From Larkinella sp. C7 (GTDB taxonomy: Bacteria > Bacteroidota > Bacteroidia > Cytophagales > Spirosomataceae): a DNA stretch of 64,000 nt. Location of the stretch: positions 696,633-760,632 of the forward strand of contig NZ_VBSL01000002.1 of NCBI RefSeq assembly GCF_006149005.1, in the 5' to 3' direction. Numbering within the stretch: position 1 is the stretch's first letter; every line of letters starts with the position of its first letter. A program made the position numbers and the translations under genes. Below are positions 27,186 through 36,795 of this stretch, one piece after another. The notes under the pieces were generated by a model, which was given only the letters and a program-made list of their open reading frames with translations, was not told the DNA's origin and made no database searches.

Positions 27186-30100
27186 ATGAAATCGTTAGTC
27201 CTCCTGCTGATCATCATTCTGGGTGTCCTGACGCGGTCGGTTTACAGCCAGCCTGCGGGGGTGCCGTTTATCCAGCACTATGCCCCCAAGGTCTACCAGG
27301 CTCACCCCGAAAACCGGGCCATTGCCCAGGACAACCGTGGCATTTTGTACTTCGGCAACCAGCACGGTTTGCTGGAATTCGATGCCAGTACCTGGAAACG
27401 GCTGCCCGTCACCGGCACCAACGCCCGCGCGGTGGCAACCGACACCGCCGGTACGGTTTACATCGGTACCGACACGAATTTTGGTTACCTGAAAACCGAT
27501 GAGCGGGGTATAAACCGTTACGTTTCCCTCAGCGATCAGTTGCCCCCGGCCGAGCGCACGCTGCCCAAAGTAGCCTGGGTGTTCTGCACGGATCAGGGCG
27601 TTTATTTTAGCACGGCACAAAAGATCTACCGCTACCAGCCCGGTCAGCCCATGACCATCTGGCCCATCCCGGCCGGCATCCGGCACGTCAGCGTTGTGAA
27701 CAATACAGTATTTTTACAAACCCGGAACGGTGGCTTTTTCCGCCTGAACACCGCCCGGCCCGGATCTGATGCCCTGGAGGTGCCCCCCGGAACCGGGCGA
27801 CTGACCGCTCAAACCATCGAGTCGGTTTTGCCGTTTCCCGGCGATCATCAGTTGCTGGTGGTTACGTGCCAGGGTGGGCTTTTTCGCTATGACCCACTGA
27901 AAACCAGCCTTTCACCGTTTCCAACGCAGGCCGACGACTGGCTGCACCAGGCTCGTGTCAGCCGGGCCATTTACATTCCCAATCCCGAAGCAGGTACCCA
28001 CCAGTACATCATTGGGACGGCCCGGGGCGGGGTCCGGATTCTGAACCACCAGGGGCAGGAACTGCAGCGGATCGATGAAAGCAACGGGCTGCGTCGGAAT
28101 GCCGTCCTGAGTTTGTTTCAGGACCGTGAAAAGTCGCTCTGGATCGGCACCGGCAGTGGCCTCGACCGCGTGGAAACCAACCTGCCCGTCAGCCGTTTCG
28201 AAAGTAGCCTGAACGTCCGTTCCACGGTTTGGGCCATTCGCCGGCACGCGGGCGTGCTCTACATTGGAACCGGTTTGGGCGTGTTTTACTGGAACAACCC
28301 GACCCACCGTTTTGAAATGGTGTCCGGTACCGACGCATCCAGCACAACTTTGCTGACCGACGGAACGGATTTGCTGGCGGGTGCGGCAGGCTTCATCTGG
28401 CGAATTCGGCAGAACCGGATTGTGGAAACCCTTTTGACCGAAAACCAGACCGTTCACACCCTGCTTCGGCCCCGCCAGAAACCGAAACTGCTGCTGGCAG
28501 CTCTGGGCAATGGGCTTTGGCTCTACCGACGCGAAGCCAACCGCTGGCAGGAGACAGGCCGGGTGCTGAACCTGCGGGACGAATGTGTTTCGCTCGCCGA
28601 AGCAGCCGATGGAACCATCTGGGTCGGAACCCGGCACAACGGTTTCTTTCAACTCGACAAAGACTTGAGTCAGATCCTCTTTCACGCGAATTCCGGCTTA
28701 CGTGCGGCAACCGGAAGCTACGTTTTTCCGACCTCCGACGGATTGCTGTTTGCCGCCGGTGGCCGTCTATCCCGTTTTGATGACCGCACCAAACAGTTTG
28801 CCGCCAATCAGAAATTCAGCGCGATTCTCGCCAAAGCCTCGTCCGATGCCCCGGCCCTTGCCGAAGACCGCCAGCGCAACCTGTGGTTTGCCACGCCTTC
28901 GGTGGCCCTCCGCCGAAACACAGCCGGAACCTGGGAGTGTGACAGCCTGAGTCTGAAACCGATCAGCCGGGGTGGCTACGCCATCTATCCCGATCAGAAC
29001 GGGCTGGTCTGGCTGGGCAATGACGAGGGACTGTTCCGCTACGACGGTGCCCAGATGACCATGCCCCCCGATTATCCGGCGTTGATCCGGGCCGTCCGGT
29101 TGCAAGCCAATGATTCCCTGCTGTATGCCGGGGGCAGCATCCCCGCAGGTCAGGGCCGGTTGACGTTGCCCTATCGGTTCCGGGCGTTGTCGTTCCAGTT
29201 TGCGGCCACCAGTTTTGTGGGCGACAATGAAAACGAGTTTCAGTATAAACTCTCCGGAAATGCCCAGATGGCCGACGATACGGTTTGGTCGAAATGGGGT
29301 CGGGAAACGCGCAAAGACTACACCAACCTGCCCCCCGGCCCGTATACCTTCCTGGTTCGCGCCCGCGACTCCTACGGTCAGTTGAGCCGGGAAAGTCGTT
29401 TTTCGTTCGAAATCACCCGCCCCTGGTTCCGCGAACCCTGGGCCTACGCGCTCTATATTCTCATCGGGTGTTTCCTGATCGCGGTCTTTGTCCAGTATTA
29501 TACCCGGCGGTTGATGCGGGAGAAGCTGAAACTCGAAGCCCTGGTGGACGACCGCACCGCGCAGGTGGTTCAGCAAAAAGAAGAACTGGTGGCGCAATCG
29601 GCCCGTTTGCAGATGGCGAAGGAAACCGCCGAAGCAGCCAATCGGGCGAAAAGCGAATTTCTGGCCAACATGAGCCACGAACTCCGGACGCCCCTCAACG
29701 GCATTCTGGGTTTTACGCAACTGCTCCAGCGCGACACCAACCTGAGCAGCGGTCAGCAACGCGGTTTGGGCATTATTCGCACCAGTGGCGAACACCTGCT
29801 CACGCTGATCAACGAGGTGCTGGACATTGCCAAAATTGAAGCCCGGCGGTTCGACTTTCAGCAGTCGGCGGTGGCCCTGCCCGCGCTCCTGGCGAACGTG
29901 TCGGCGTTCTTCCGGATTCGGGCCGAAGAGAAAGGGCTGGCGTTCACCTACCGGGTGGAGACGCCCCTGCCGACGGTGGTTTCCGGCGACGAAAAACGCC
30001 TGACGCAAATCCTGAACAATCTCCTGAGCAATGCCGTAAAATTTACGGAACAGGGAACCGTCGAGCTGGTTGCAGGCAGTCAGGAAATGCGTCCCGGCCA

Positions 30101-31043
30101 ATTCCGGGTGGTTTTTCGGGTCAGTGATTCGGGGATCGGCATTCCGGAAAACCGCCTGACCGAGATTTTTCAACCTTTCTACCAGGTGCGGGACGGCAAA
30201 CAGTTTATCGAGGGCACCGGACTCGGCTTGGCCATTTCGGATAAACTGGTCGAGTTAATGGGCGGCAAATTGAGTGTCGCCAGCACGCCCGGAAAAGGCA
30301 GTACTTTCACCGTCAGCCTGCCGTTGTCGGCGGCTCAGCGTGGCCCTGCACCGGAAACTTCCTACCCGGATCGACGCCGGATTCTGGGCCACGAGGGTTT
30401 GCAACGGCGGGTGCTGGTGGCCGACGACAATGCCGACAACCGGCTGGTGGTGGTGTCACTGCTGGAAACGCTGGGTTTCGTCGTACTCGAAGCCATCGAC
30501 GGACGGGTAGCCATCGAGCTGGCGATCAGCCAGAAACCGGATCTGATTCTAATGGATCTGGTGATGCCCAACCTCAACGGTTTCGAAGCCCTGCGCCAGC
30601 TCCGCGCCCGGGCGGAACTGGCGCACACCCGAATCATTGCGTTTTCCGCCAATGTTTTCGAACAGAACCAGCAGCGTTCGCTCAGCGAAGGCTTCGATGA
30701 TTTTGTCGCCAAACCCGTCGATGTGGATAGTTTGCTGGCTAAAATCGGGGAGCAACTCGGTTTGCACTGGCAATACGCGGCTGATGAATCCGAAACCGGA
30801 AAGCCGGTAATCTCCCCGCCGACAGACAACGCCGAACTGGTCATTCCGGGCACCGATGACCTGACGGCCCTGCTGGACAAAGCCCGGCAGGGTGACATTC
30901 GAAGCATCCTCGATACCTTATCCGACCTTGAAGCACGCCATCCCGCTTCCGGTCCGTTTGCCAATCGCTTACGCCATTGGGCCGCAGAGTTTAATACCCG
31001 ACAAATCCGGGATTATTTAACCCAACTCCTTGACAATCCCTAA
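27186..31043 (+). CDS. Beta-propeller hybrid histidine kinase (HTCS-like sensor without AraC domain)
   Basis: About 1285 residues from the ATG at 27186, which precedes a clean signal peptide ([18 protein letters not shown]). The periplasmic part holds many Reg_prop-like blades (for example [13 protein letters not shown] and [14 protein letters not shown]), then a Y_Y_Y domain up to about residue 745 and one TM helix at about 752-775. The cytoplasmic part has HisKA with H831 in [11 protein letters not shown], a HATPase ([26 protein letters not shown]) and a receiver with D1124. The C-terminal ~70 residues are helical, without an HPt His motif. Unlike classic HTCS proteins there is no DNA-binding domain; the partner regulator starts 4 bp downstream. 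Confidence 0.93.
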   Translation: MKSLVLLLIIILGVLTRSVYSQPAGVPFIQHYAPKVYQAHPENRAIAQDNRGILYFGNQHGLLEFDASTWKRLPVTGTNARAVATDTAGTVYIGTDTNFGYLKTDERGINRYVSLSDQLPPAERTLPKVAWVFCTDQGVYFSTAQKIYRYQPGQPMTIWPIPAGIRHVSVVNNTVFLQTRNGGFFRLNTARPGSDALEVPPGTGRLTAQTIESVLPFPGDHQLLVVTCQGGLFRYDPLKTSLSPFPTQADDWLHQARVSRAIYIPNPEAGTHQYIIGTARGGVRILNHQGQELQRIDESNGLRRNAVLSLFQDREKSLWIGTGSGLDRVETNLPVSRFESSLNVRSTVWAIRRHAGVLYIGTGLGVFYWNNPTHRFEMVSGTDASSTTLLTDGTDLLAGAAGFIWRIRQNRIVETLLTENQTVHTLLRPRQKPKLLLAALGNGLWLYRREANRWQETGRVLNLRDECVSLAEAADGTIWVGTRHNGFFQLDKDLSQILFHANSGLRAATGSYVFPTSDGLLFAAGGRLSRFDDRTKQFAANQKFSAILAKASSDAPALAEDRQRNLWFATPSVALRRNTAGTWECDSLSLKPISRGGYAIYPDQNGLVWLGNDEGLFRYDGAQMTMPPDYPALIRAVRLQANDSLLYAGGSIPAGQGRLTLPYRFRALSFQFAATSFVGDNENEFQYKLSGNAQMADDTVWSKWGRETRKDYTNLPPGPYTFLVRARDSYGQLSRESRFSFEITRPWFREPWAYALYILIGCFLIAVFVQYYTRRLMREKLKLEALVDDRTAQVVQQKEELVAQSARLQMAKETAEAANRAKSEFLANMSHELRTPLNGILGFTQLLQRDTNLSSGQQRGLGIIRTSGEHLLTLINEVLDIAKIEARRFDFQQSAVALPALLANVSAFFRIRAEEKGLAFTYRVETPLPTVVSGDEKRLTQILNNLLSNAVKFTEQGTVELVAGSQEMRPGQFRVVFRVSDSGIGIPENRLTEIFQPFYQVRDGKQFIEGTGLGLAISDKLVELMGGKLSVASTPGKGSTFTVSLPLSAAQRGPAPETSYPDRRRILGHEGLQRRVLVADDNADNRLVVVSLLETLGFVVLEAIDGRVAIELAISQKPDLILMDLVMPNLNGFEALRQLRARAELAHTRIIAFSANVFEQNQQRSLSEGFDDFVAKPVDVDSLLAKIGEQLGLHWQYAADESETGKPVISPPTDNAELVIPGTDDLTALLDKARQGDIRSILDTLSDLEARHPASGPFANRLRHWAAEFNTRQIRDYLTQLLDNP

Positions 31044-31047
31044 CCTT

Positions 31048-32523
31048 ATGTCCGCCAGTATTCTTGTTGTTGACGATACGCCCCACAACATCAGCATTTT
31101 ATTCGATGCGCTGACCCATTATGGGTACCGTGTGCTGGCCGAGCGCGACGGCAAAAGCGCCCTCGAACAGGTTCGCCACGCCCGGCCCGATCTGATTCTG
31201 CTCGACGTGATGATGCCCGGCCTGAACGGTTTCGAGACCTGCCGCCAGCTCAAAAACAACCCCGCAACCGTCGACATTCCGGTGATTTTCATGACCGCCC
31301 TGACCGAATCCATCGACAAAATCAACGGTTTCAACATGGGTGCGGTGGATTACATCACCAAACCGTTCCAGTTGCCCGAAGTGCTGGCGCGGGTTCAAAC
31401 GCACCTGGCGCTGCGGCAAATGCGTCATGATCTGGAGAAGCTCAACGAACAACTCGAACAGCGGGTTCAGGAACGAACCGAGGCCCTCAGCCGCGCCCTG
31501 GCCGAACTGGAAACGTTGAAAGATCAGTTGCAGGCCGAAAATAGGTATCTCCGCGATGAAATCAGCCAGACCAGTGGTTTCAGCGAAATCGTAACCCAAA
31601 GTGCCCCCTTCCGGCGTGTATTGACCAAAATAGAGCAGGTGGCCCCCACCAATACGACGGTGCTGATTCTGGGTGAATCCGGAACGGGCAAAGAACTGCT
31701 GGCGCGGGCCATTCACGAACACAGTAGTCGGAAAAACAAACCGCTGGTGAAGGTCAACTGCGCAGCTTTGCCGCCCACACTCATCGAGAGCGAACTGTTC
31801 GGGCACGAAAAAGGAGCCTTTACGGGTGCAACGAACCAGAAAACCGGGCGATTTGAACTGGCCCAGAACGGCACCATTTTTCTGGATGAAATTGGGGAAA
31901 TGCCCCTCGATCTGCAATCCAAATTGCTGCGGGTGCTGCAGGAAGGCGAATTTGAGCGCGTCGGCGGCACCAAAACCCTGCGCGTCAATGTTCGGGTGCT
32001 GGCGGCCACGAACCGCGATCTGGAAGTTGAAATTGAAAAAGGCCGCTTTCGCGAAGATTTGTATTACCGGCTGAATGTGTTCCCGGTTAAAAGCCTGCCC
32101 CTTCGCGAGCGAAAAGAAGACATTCCGCTGCTGGTGCGGCACTTTTGCGACAAACACTGCCCCGAGCTAAACCGCCGGATCGAGGTCATTCCGAGCCGCG
32201 TGATCGATAGCCTGACGGCGTACAACTGGCCCGGCAACATCCGCGAACTGGAAAACATCATTGAACGCTCATTGATCAGTTCGACCGGCCGACAGCTCGA
32301 ACTCGGCGACTGGACGGGCAACGACTGGCGCGACCGCAAGAATCCGCTGGCCCGTAAAGTAACGCCCCTGACGCTGGAAGAATGCGAGCGCAACCACATC
32401 ATCGCCGTGCTGGAATCCACCCACTGGAAAGTCAGCGGAGATCACGGGGCCGCCCGGATTCTGGATGTCATTCCCACCACGCTCGAATCGAAGATGAAAA
32501 AGCTTGGCATCACCCGACCCTGA
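31048..32523 (+). CDS. NtrC-family sigma-54-dependent response regulator
   Basis: 491 residues from the ATG at 31048. Receiver domain 1-120 with phosphoacceptor D53 in LLDVMMPG, a coiled-coil linker at 125-175, an AAA+ domain with Walker A GESGTGKE at 209-216, the sigma-54 contact loop GAFTGA at 256-261, and [11 protein letters not shown] Fis-type HTH near the C-terminus ([21 protein letters not shown]) completes it. It should receive phosphate from the hybrid kinase and open sigma-54 promoters. A candidate target promoter lies directly downstream. Confidence 0.95.
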   Translation: MSASILVVDDTPHNISILFDALTHYGYRVLAERDGKSALEQVRHARPDLILLDVMMPGLNGFETCRQLKNNPATVDIPVIFMTALTESIDKINGFNMGAVDYITKPFQLPEVLARVQTHLALRQMRHDLEKLNEQLEQRVQERTEALSRALAELETLKDQLQAENRYLRDEISQTSGFSEIVTQSAPFRRVLTKIEQVAPTNTTVLILGESGTGKELLARAIHEHSSRKNKPLVKVNCAALPPTLIESELFGHEKGAFTGATNQKTGRFELAQNGTIFLDEIGEMPLDLQSKLLRVLQEGEFERVGGTKTLRVNVRVLAATNRDLEVEIEKGRFREDLYYRLNVFPVKSLPLRERKEDIPLLVRHFCDKHCPELNRRIEVIPSRVIDSLTAYNWPGNIRELENIIERSLISSTGRQLELGDWTGNDWRDRKNPLARKVTPLTLEECERNHIIAVLESTHWKVSGDHGAARILDVIPTTLESKMKKLGITRP

Positions 32524-32536
32524 TCCCCTTCACTCC

Positions 32537-32564
32537 TCCTGAAATGTCCTGACATTCCTGAAAT
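32537..32564. promoter_or_regulatory. Palindrome with flanking direct repeats, candidate activator binding site
   Basis: A perfect AATGTC-CT-GACATT palindrome occupies 32543-32556. It is embedded in two direct copies of TCCTGAAAT at 32537-32545 and 32556-32564, spaced 19 bp (about two helical turns). It lies about 100 bp upstream of the sigma-54-like element at 32649, a normal distance for an NtrC-type enhancer, and just after the regulator gene. Confidence 0.45.
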
Positions 32565-32648
32565 ACCGTAACCAACGCTGTACTACCCCAGTCACAGAAA
32601 ACTACCTAACCATTTAACCATCAAACCATTACATAAATCACAAACGAC

Positions 32649-32664
32649 TGGCATACGGCTTGAT
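32649..32664 (+). promoter_or_regulatory. Sigma-54-like -24/-12 promoter
   Basis: TGGCATACGGCTTGAT matches the consensus TGGCAC-R-N4-TTGC-W except for T at the last base of the -24 element and A instead of C in the -12 element. It is 33 bp before the ATG of the NRDE gene and downstream of the sigma-54 activator gene. The imperfect -12 element keeps confidence moderate. Confidence 0.42.
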
Positions 32665-32696
32665 TACCAGATAGTATCTATTAATTACGTTGCGCC

Positions 32697-33443
32697 ATGT
32701 GTACCGTTTCCTACCTTCCCCTGGCAATGGGTGAGTATTTGATCACCGCCAGCCGCGATGAAAAAACCGCCCGGCCTTCGGCACGCTTTCCGGTCAAAGC
32801 GACCCTCAATGGACAGACGGTTTACTTCCCACAGGATCCGCATGGACACGGTTCGTGGATTGCCACCGCCCACGAACCCGGTTTTACGCCCACTACGGTT
32901 TGCCTGCTGAACGGTGCTTTCCAGGCGCATACGGCCCGCCCGCCCTACCGCCACAGCCGGGGTCTGGTGGTTCTGGAGGTGTTCCGGTATGCCTCTCCGG
33001 GCGAATGGCTCGCCGGTTTTAATTTTGAAAACCTCGAACCCTTTACGCTGCTCATCCTGCAACCGGGGCAACTTTGGGAGGTTCGCTGGGATGGAAAAAC
33101 CGCCCACAGCCGCCAGCCCGACCCGGCCCAACCCGCCATCTGGTCGTCTTCGACGCTCTATACGCCCCCGGTCGTTGCCCGTCGCGAAGCCTGGTTTCAG
33201 ACGTGGCTCCGGCAACAAACGCAGTTTACCGTGGCCGGTATTCGCCAGTTTCACAAGCAGGCCGGCCGGGACGACCCACAGAATGCGGTGTTGATGAACC
33301 GGGGAAACGGGATGCAAACCCTCAGCCTGACCACCGTTCGGCACCACCCGGACCACACCGAGATTTTCTACGAAGACCTGACAACGTCCCGATTCCTGTA
33401 TCAGCAACTAACGCCATCCCATGAGCTTCGCTACGCCCACTGA
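32697..33443 (+). CDS. NRDE/TANGO2-family protein
   Basis: 248 residues. It begins MCTVSYLP, with Cys at position 2 as in the whole family, followed by ITASRDEKTARPSA, the RDE block that names NRDE. GSWIATA and CLLNGAF are further conserved pieces. The fold is predicted to be Ntn-hydrolase-like with Cys2 as potential nucleophile; in eukaryotes TANGO2 is linked to lipid/heme metabolism, and no bacterial reaction is known for certain. It overlaps the ATP-grasp gene by 23 bp and heads the operon. Confidence 0.87.
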   Translation: MCTVSYLPLAMGEYLITASRDEKTARPSARFPVKATLNGQTVYFPQDPHGHGSWIATAHEPGFTPTTVCLLNGAFQAHTARPPYRHSRGLVVLEVFRYASPGEWLAGFNFENLEPFTLLILQPGQLWEVRWDGKTAHSRQPDPAQPAIWSSSTLYTPPVVARREAWFQTWLRQQTQFTVAGIRQFHKQAGRDDPQNAVLMNRGNGMQTLSLTTVRHHPDHTEIFYEDLTTSRFLYQQLTPSHELRYAH

Positions 33444-34539
33444 ACGTCTCCGCCCCCCGGTTTTCGCTGCAGTTCCGGGCTGGGCCGACCGGCTCAGCCA
33501 ACGGCTAGACCGGTTTCTGATTCGGCTCCGGCACTGGGAATACTGGCCGTTTTCCGTGGTCTATTTCCCGGTAATCATCTATTACGGCTGGCTCGCGCTC
33601 AAGGCCCGTTCCTGGTTTTTCTTTTCAGCCAGTAACCCCGGCATTGAATCGGGCGGGATGCTGGGTGAATCGAAAATGGACATTCTGAACCGCATCGACG
33701 CACAGTACAAACCGAAAACCCTGTTTTTCCCCCAACCCACCATCGATGCGGTTCTGGATCAGATGCTGCTGGCCGATTGCTGGTTTCCCGTCGTGGCCAA
33801 GCCCGACCGTGGGGAGCGGGGATGGCGGGTCGAAAAAATCCATTCCGTCGCCGAATTGACGGCCTATCTGCACGATAGCCCGGCGGATTTGGCCCTGATT
33901 GTGCAGGAATATGTCGATGAACCGCTGGAACTGGGCGTGTTCTACTACCGGATGCCGGGCCAGCCGACGGGAACGGTTTCTTCCATCGTGGTCAAGGAGT
34001 TTTTGTCGGTGGTGGGTGATGGAACGTCTACATTGCGGGAACTGCTCCGTCGGAATCCCCGCGCCCGGCTTCAATTACCGACTTTGATCGAACGGTATGG
34101 CGAGCGGTTGAACTCCGTGCCGGAACCCGGAGAAAATCCCGTTCTGGAGCCCATTGGCAACCACTGCCGGGGTACGAAGTTTCTGGATGGCCATTACCTG
34201 ATTACGCCGGAACTGGTGGCGGTTTTCGACCGGATCAGTCAGTCGGTAGACGGTTTTTACTACGGTCGCTACGACCTCCGCTGCCGCTCAATTGACGACC
34301 TCCACCGGGGACAAACCATCCGGATTCTGGAACTCAACGGCGCCGGTGCCGAACCGGCGCACATCTACCAACCCGGTTCTTCGATCCGGACGGCCTGGCG
34401 GGTGTTGCTCCGACACTGGCAGGTGCTGTATGCCATCAGCCGGGCCAACCACCAACGCGGTGTCCCGTATATGACCTTCCGGGAAGCCCGAACCATTTAC
34501 CGGCGAATTCAGCGTGACAAAGCCGCCAGACCGTCATGA
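33421..34539 (+). CDS. Membrane-associated ATP-grasp ligase-like protein
   Basis: 372 residues. A hydrophobic helix at about 42-60 (FSVVYFPVIIYYGWLAL) is followed by SWFFFSASNPGIESGGMLGESK, a block seen in a D-Ala-D-Ala-ligase-like group of Bacteroidota. The ATP-grasp core shows FPVVAKPDRGERGW (ATP-binding Lys), IVQEYVDEPLELGVFYYR and RILELNGAGAEPAHIY as the metal-binding Glu/Asn site. It should form an amide or ester bond using ATP near the inner membrane. Substrate unknown. It overlaps both neighbours, so it is tightly coupled to NRDE and LysE. Confidence 0.78.
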   Translation: MSFATPTERLRPPVFAAVPGWADRLSQRLDRFLIRLRHWEYWPFSVVYFPVIIYYGWLALKARSWFFFSASNPGIESGGMLGESKMDILNRIDAQYKPKTLFFPQPTIDAVLDQMLLADCWFPVVAKPDRGERGWRVEKIHSVAELTAYLHDSPADLALIVQEYVDEPLELGVFYYRMPGQPTGTVSSIVVKEFLSVVGDGTSTLRELLRRNPRARLQLPTLIERYGERLNSVPEPGENPVLEPIGNHCRGTKFLDGHYLITPELVAVFDRISQSVDGFYYGRYDLRCRSIDDLHRGQTIRILELNGAGAEPAHIYQPGSSIRTAWRVLLRHWQVLYAISRANHQRGVPYMTFREARTIYRRIQRDKAARPS

Positions 34540-35159
34540 TGCTGTTCGCCGGAAATTTTGTGGTGGGCTGGGTGGTTAGTTTTCTGGGGTCTCTGCCGCC
34601 GGGTGTTCTGAACCTGACCATCGTTCGGGTGTCGTTGCGGCAGGGGCTCCGGGCGGCTCTGAAATTTGCGCTGGCCTGTACCCTGATCGAGTTCCTCTAT
34701 GGCTACATCGCGGTGTGGCTCACGGAACAGATCTCGCAATATGCCTTTTTTAAATATCTCACCGACGGATTCACCCTACTCCTGCTGTTGATTCTGGGGC
34801 TTTACTACCTCCGGAAACAAAGCCGCCAACCGTCACCCACCGACCAGCCAGTAACCAGCGCGTTCGGGTTGGGTCTTGGCCTGAGTGTTGTCAATGTGGC
34901 GGCTTTTCCGTTCTGGCTTTTTTATACGGTATTGCTCACCCAGAAAGGCTGGGTCAGTCTGACAGGCTCACCGTCGGTTCTGGTGTATGTGCTGGGGATT
35001 GCGCTGGGAACCCTGACCGGTTTGTGGTTTTTTGTTGGCCTAAGCCAGCGTTTGAATGCCGTTCTGGCGGCCCACCTTCACCGGTTCGACCGTGCCATGG
35101 GCTGGCTGTTTCTCGGCCTGGCCCTTGTCCAGGGCCTGGTACTGGCATCGAACCGATGA
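34536..35159 (+). CDS. LysE-family small-molecule exporter
   Basis: 207 residues with six hydrophobic helices. The first shows FLGSLPPGVLNLTIVR, the P-rich start of LysE/RhtB transporters. Members export amino acids or related compounds. The 4-bp overlap with the ATP-grasp gene suggests that it exports the product of that enzyme. Confidence 0.83.
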   Translation: MMLFAGNFVVGWVVSFLGSLPPGVLNLTIVRVSLRQGLRAALKFALACTLIEFLYGYIAVWLTEQISQYAFFKYLTDGFTLLLLLILGLYYLRKQSRQPSPTDQPVTSAFGLGLGLSVVNVAAFPFWLFYTVLLTQKGWVSLTGSPSVLVYVLGIALGTLTGLWFFVGLSQRLNAVLAAHLHRFDRAMGWLFLGLALVQGLVLASNR

Positions 35160-35193
35160 TTTTTTAACGATTGATTACTAACCCCCATTCATC

Positions 35194-35640
35194 ATGCAAC
35201 GCAATTTTGTCCGTTTAACCGTCGTCTTTTTATTCTTTTCCGCTGCGGCTTTTGCCCAGAAACCCGTCATTTTTTCAACATCCGACAAAGCCCTGGGCGG
35301 CTATGACCCGGTGGGTTATTTTACCGAAGGAAAACCGGTCGTAGGGACCGATTCGCTGACCTGGACATGGCAGGGTGCCCACTGGCATTTTGCCAGTGAA
35401 AAAAACAAAACGGCTTTTCAGGCTGAACCCGAACGGTTTGCGCCCCAATACGGCGGGTATTGTGCCTTCGGCATGTCGAGAGGCTACAAAGCTCCCACCC
35501 AACCCGATGCCTGGACGATCGTCGATAACAAGCTCTATCTCAATTACAACCAAAAAGTGCGGACGGAATGGAACAAGGACCGGCCTGGCTACATTCAAAA
35601 AGCGGATACGAACTGGGTTGAGGCAAGGGAGAAGAAATAG
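35194..35640 (+). CDS. Exported YHS-domain protein (second copy)
   Basis: 148 residues with a signal peptide ending at AAFAQ. LGGYDPVGYFTEGKPVVG, HWHFASEKNKTAFQAEPERF and YGGYCAFGMSRGYK match the YHS core of the protein at 26388. A C-terminal helix rich in Lys and Glu follows. It is the last gene of the NRDE operon, 34 bp after lysE, and ends before a hairpin terminator. Confidence 0.87.
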   Translation: MQRNFVRLTVVFLFFSAAAFAQKPVIFSTSDKALGGYDPVGYFTEGKPVVGTDSLTWTWQGAHWHFASEKNKTAFQAEPERFAPQYGGYCAFGMSRGYKAPTQPDAWTIVDNKLYLNYNQKVRTEWNKDRPGYIQKADTNWVEAREKK

Positions 35641-35652
35641 GGTCGCTGTCCG

Positions 35653-35690
35653 GGACGAAACGGCTACGTGGTTTCGTCCTGGTATTTTTT
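35653..35690. terminator. Rho-independent terminator
   Basis: GGACGAAAC (35653-35661) pairs perfectly with GTTTCGTCC (35671-35679), followed by a run of seven T starting at 35685. It lies between the YHS gene and a convergent small gene. Confidence 0.75.
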
Positions 35691-35951
35691 TAGCAGATTG
35701 TGAAACCATACGCGGTCGTTGTCCACCAGTTTGATGTACAGCCGGAGATTCCCGACGGCACTTTCGTACGTAAATTTCCGGCTGGCATCGCCTTTTCGGA
35801 GCGCGTATTTTACCATTTTATCGACTACTTTAAAAAACCGGTCTTCATCGTCTCTCGCAAATTTTTCATCCCAGAACAATACCGTTGGGGAAGCCTCCGA
35901 CGGCTTAAATGACAACCTGAATTTTGCCAAACCCATTTCTAATGTTTCCAT
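35664..35951 (-). CDS. Small hypothetical protein
   Basis: 95 residues, mixed charged, no membrane segment and no recognised domain. FTYESAVGNLRLYIKLVDNDRVWFHNLL suggests an alpha/beta fold. The start is an ATG and the codon use matches the neighbourhood. Its 3' end reaches into the terminator of the convergent YHS gene. Function unknown. Confidence 0.55.
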   Translation of the reverse strand: METLEMGLAKFRLSFKPSEASPTVLFWDEKFARDDEDRFFKVVDKMVKYALRKGDASRKFTYESAVGNLRLYIKLVDNDRVWFHNLLKKYQDETT

Positions 35952-36046
35952 AGCAGTTCACCACTTCGGCGATTTTTTCATCGTTTCCCAGAAGGTAGGC
36001 AATTCATTTGGCATAACCTAATAATCAGACTTTTAACGGTGCCGCC

Positions 36047-36310
36047 CTATTCACACAAAGGGGTTGTCAAGGCTCGTTGATATTCTCTTTCCAGCCCGTG
36101 CATGACACTGGTTACCGGTAAGCCATCGAAAGCGGTCAGCGGCAGGTCGGTCCGTTTCCCCTCGTTATCGACCAGAAACGCCGAAAGAAGCCGACATCCT
36201 GAACCGGCAAAATAATTTAAAACCTCCATCAGGTGTTCCAGCTCATTGGAGTAGAGTCGGCAGGAACGGTTTTTTCCCTGTGAATAGCAAAGCGAAAAGT
36301 AAAGCCACAT
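36047..36310 (-). CDS. Small hypothetical protein
   Basis: About 87 residues from the ATG at 36310; the frame stays open for 55 further codons upstream, but that part has unusual composition and the ATG precedes an ordered region. YSNELEHLMEVLNYF and LLSAFLVDNEGKRTDLPLTAFDG look like a folded alpha/beta domain. No family recognised. Confidence 0.55.
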   Translation of the reverse strand: MWLYFSLCYSQGKNRSCRLYSNELEHLMEVLNYFAGSGCRLLSAFLVDNEGKRTDLPLTAFDGLPVTSVMHGLEREYQRALTTPLCE

Positions 36311-36469
36311 GTGTTGAGCAGAATTAGTAGACAAGCTAACCGGGGTATTATACGTTTGTCGGCCGTAAGATAGTAGAAACTCCCGGAACGCGTATCCAAC
36401 GGCCCTTTTTTTTGTAAATAGAACGAATCCCCGGAAAAACTTCCCCATTCTAGTAGCACCTACACCTGA

Positions 36470-36499
36470 TTGCAATTCCCCAAGAATCGACTATATTTA
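36470..36499 (+). promoter_or_regulatory. Bacteroidota-type promoter
   Basis: TTG at 36470-36472, a 19-bp spacer, then TATATTTA at 36492-36499, which fits the TTTG-N19-TAnnTTTG consensus of the Bacteroidota primary sigma factor with one mismatch in the -7 box. The ATG of the small membrane protein is 26 bp downstream. Confidence 0.5.
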
Positions 36500-36524
36500 G
36501 AGACGCAAAAAACCTTCTTCGATC

Positions 36525-36734
36525 ATGAAAAAAGCGGCCGGTATTGGGTTAATTCTTCTCTCCTTCTCCTTCGTCTACATGTCGGTTCAGGTCTATGCCA
36601 ATGAGGAGGCCATGCGGGTGATCGATGAATACGGCTGGATGGCCGTCGTGGCCAAAATCGGTAGCGTCATTCTGTTTACCTACCTGGCTTTTACGTCGCT
36701 GATGCGGGGAATTGCCCTGATTCGCGAAGAGTAA
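36525..36734 (+). CDS. Small two-helix membrane protein
   Basis: 69 residues. Helices at about 5-24 (IGLILLSFSFVYMSVQVY) and 44-62 (GSVILFTYLAFTSLMRG) with a short charged loop between. No known family. It has its own promoter-like element and an intact ATG, so it is probably expressed. Confidence 0.65.
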   Translation: MKKAAGIGLILLSFSFVYMSVQVYANEEAMRVIDEYGWMAVVAKIGSVILFTYLAFTSLMRGIALIREE

Positions 36735-36795
36735 AATGCGTCTGGCCGTAGCGTATGTTCGGCGAATGCTGTAGCTTGCGGCCCATTTGTTTGCT

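Noticed and set aside
28767..30173. Long open frame antisense to the hybrid kinase gene (about 468 codons)
   Set aside because: It lies wholly inside the kinase gene, has no recognisable domain and the composition of an antisense shadow of a GC-balanced gene.
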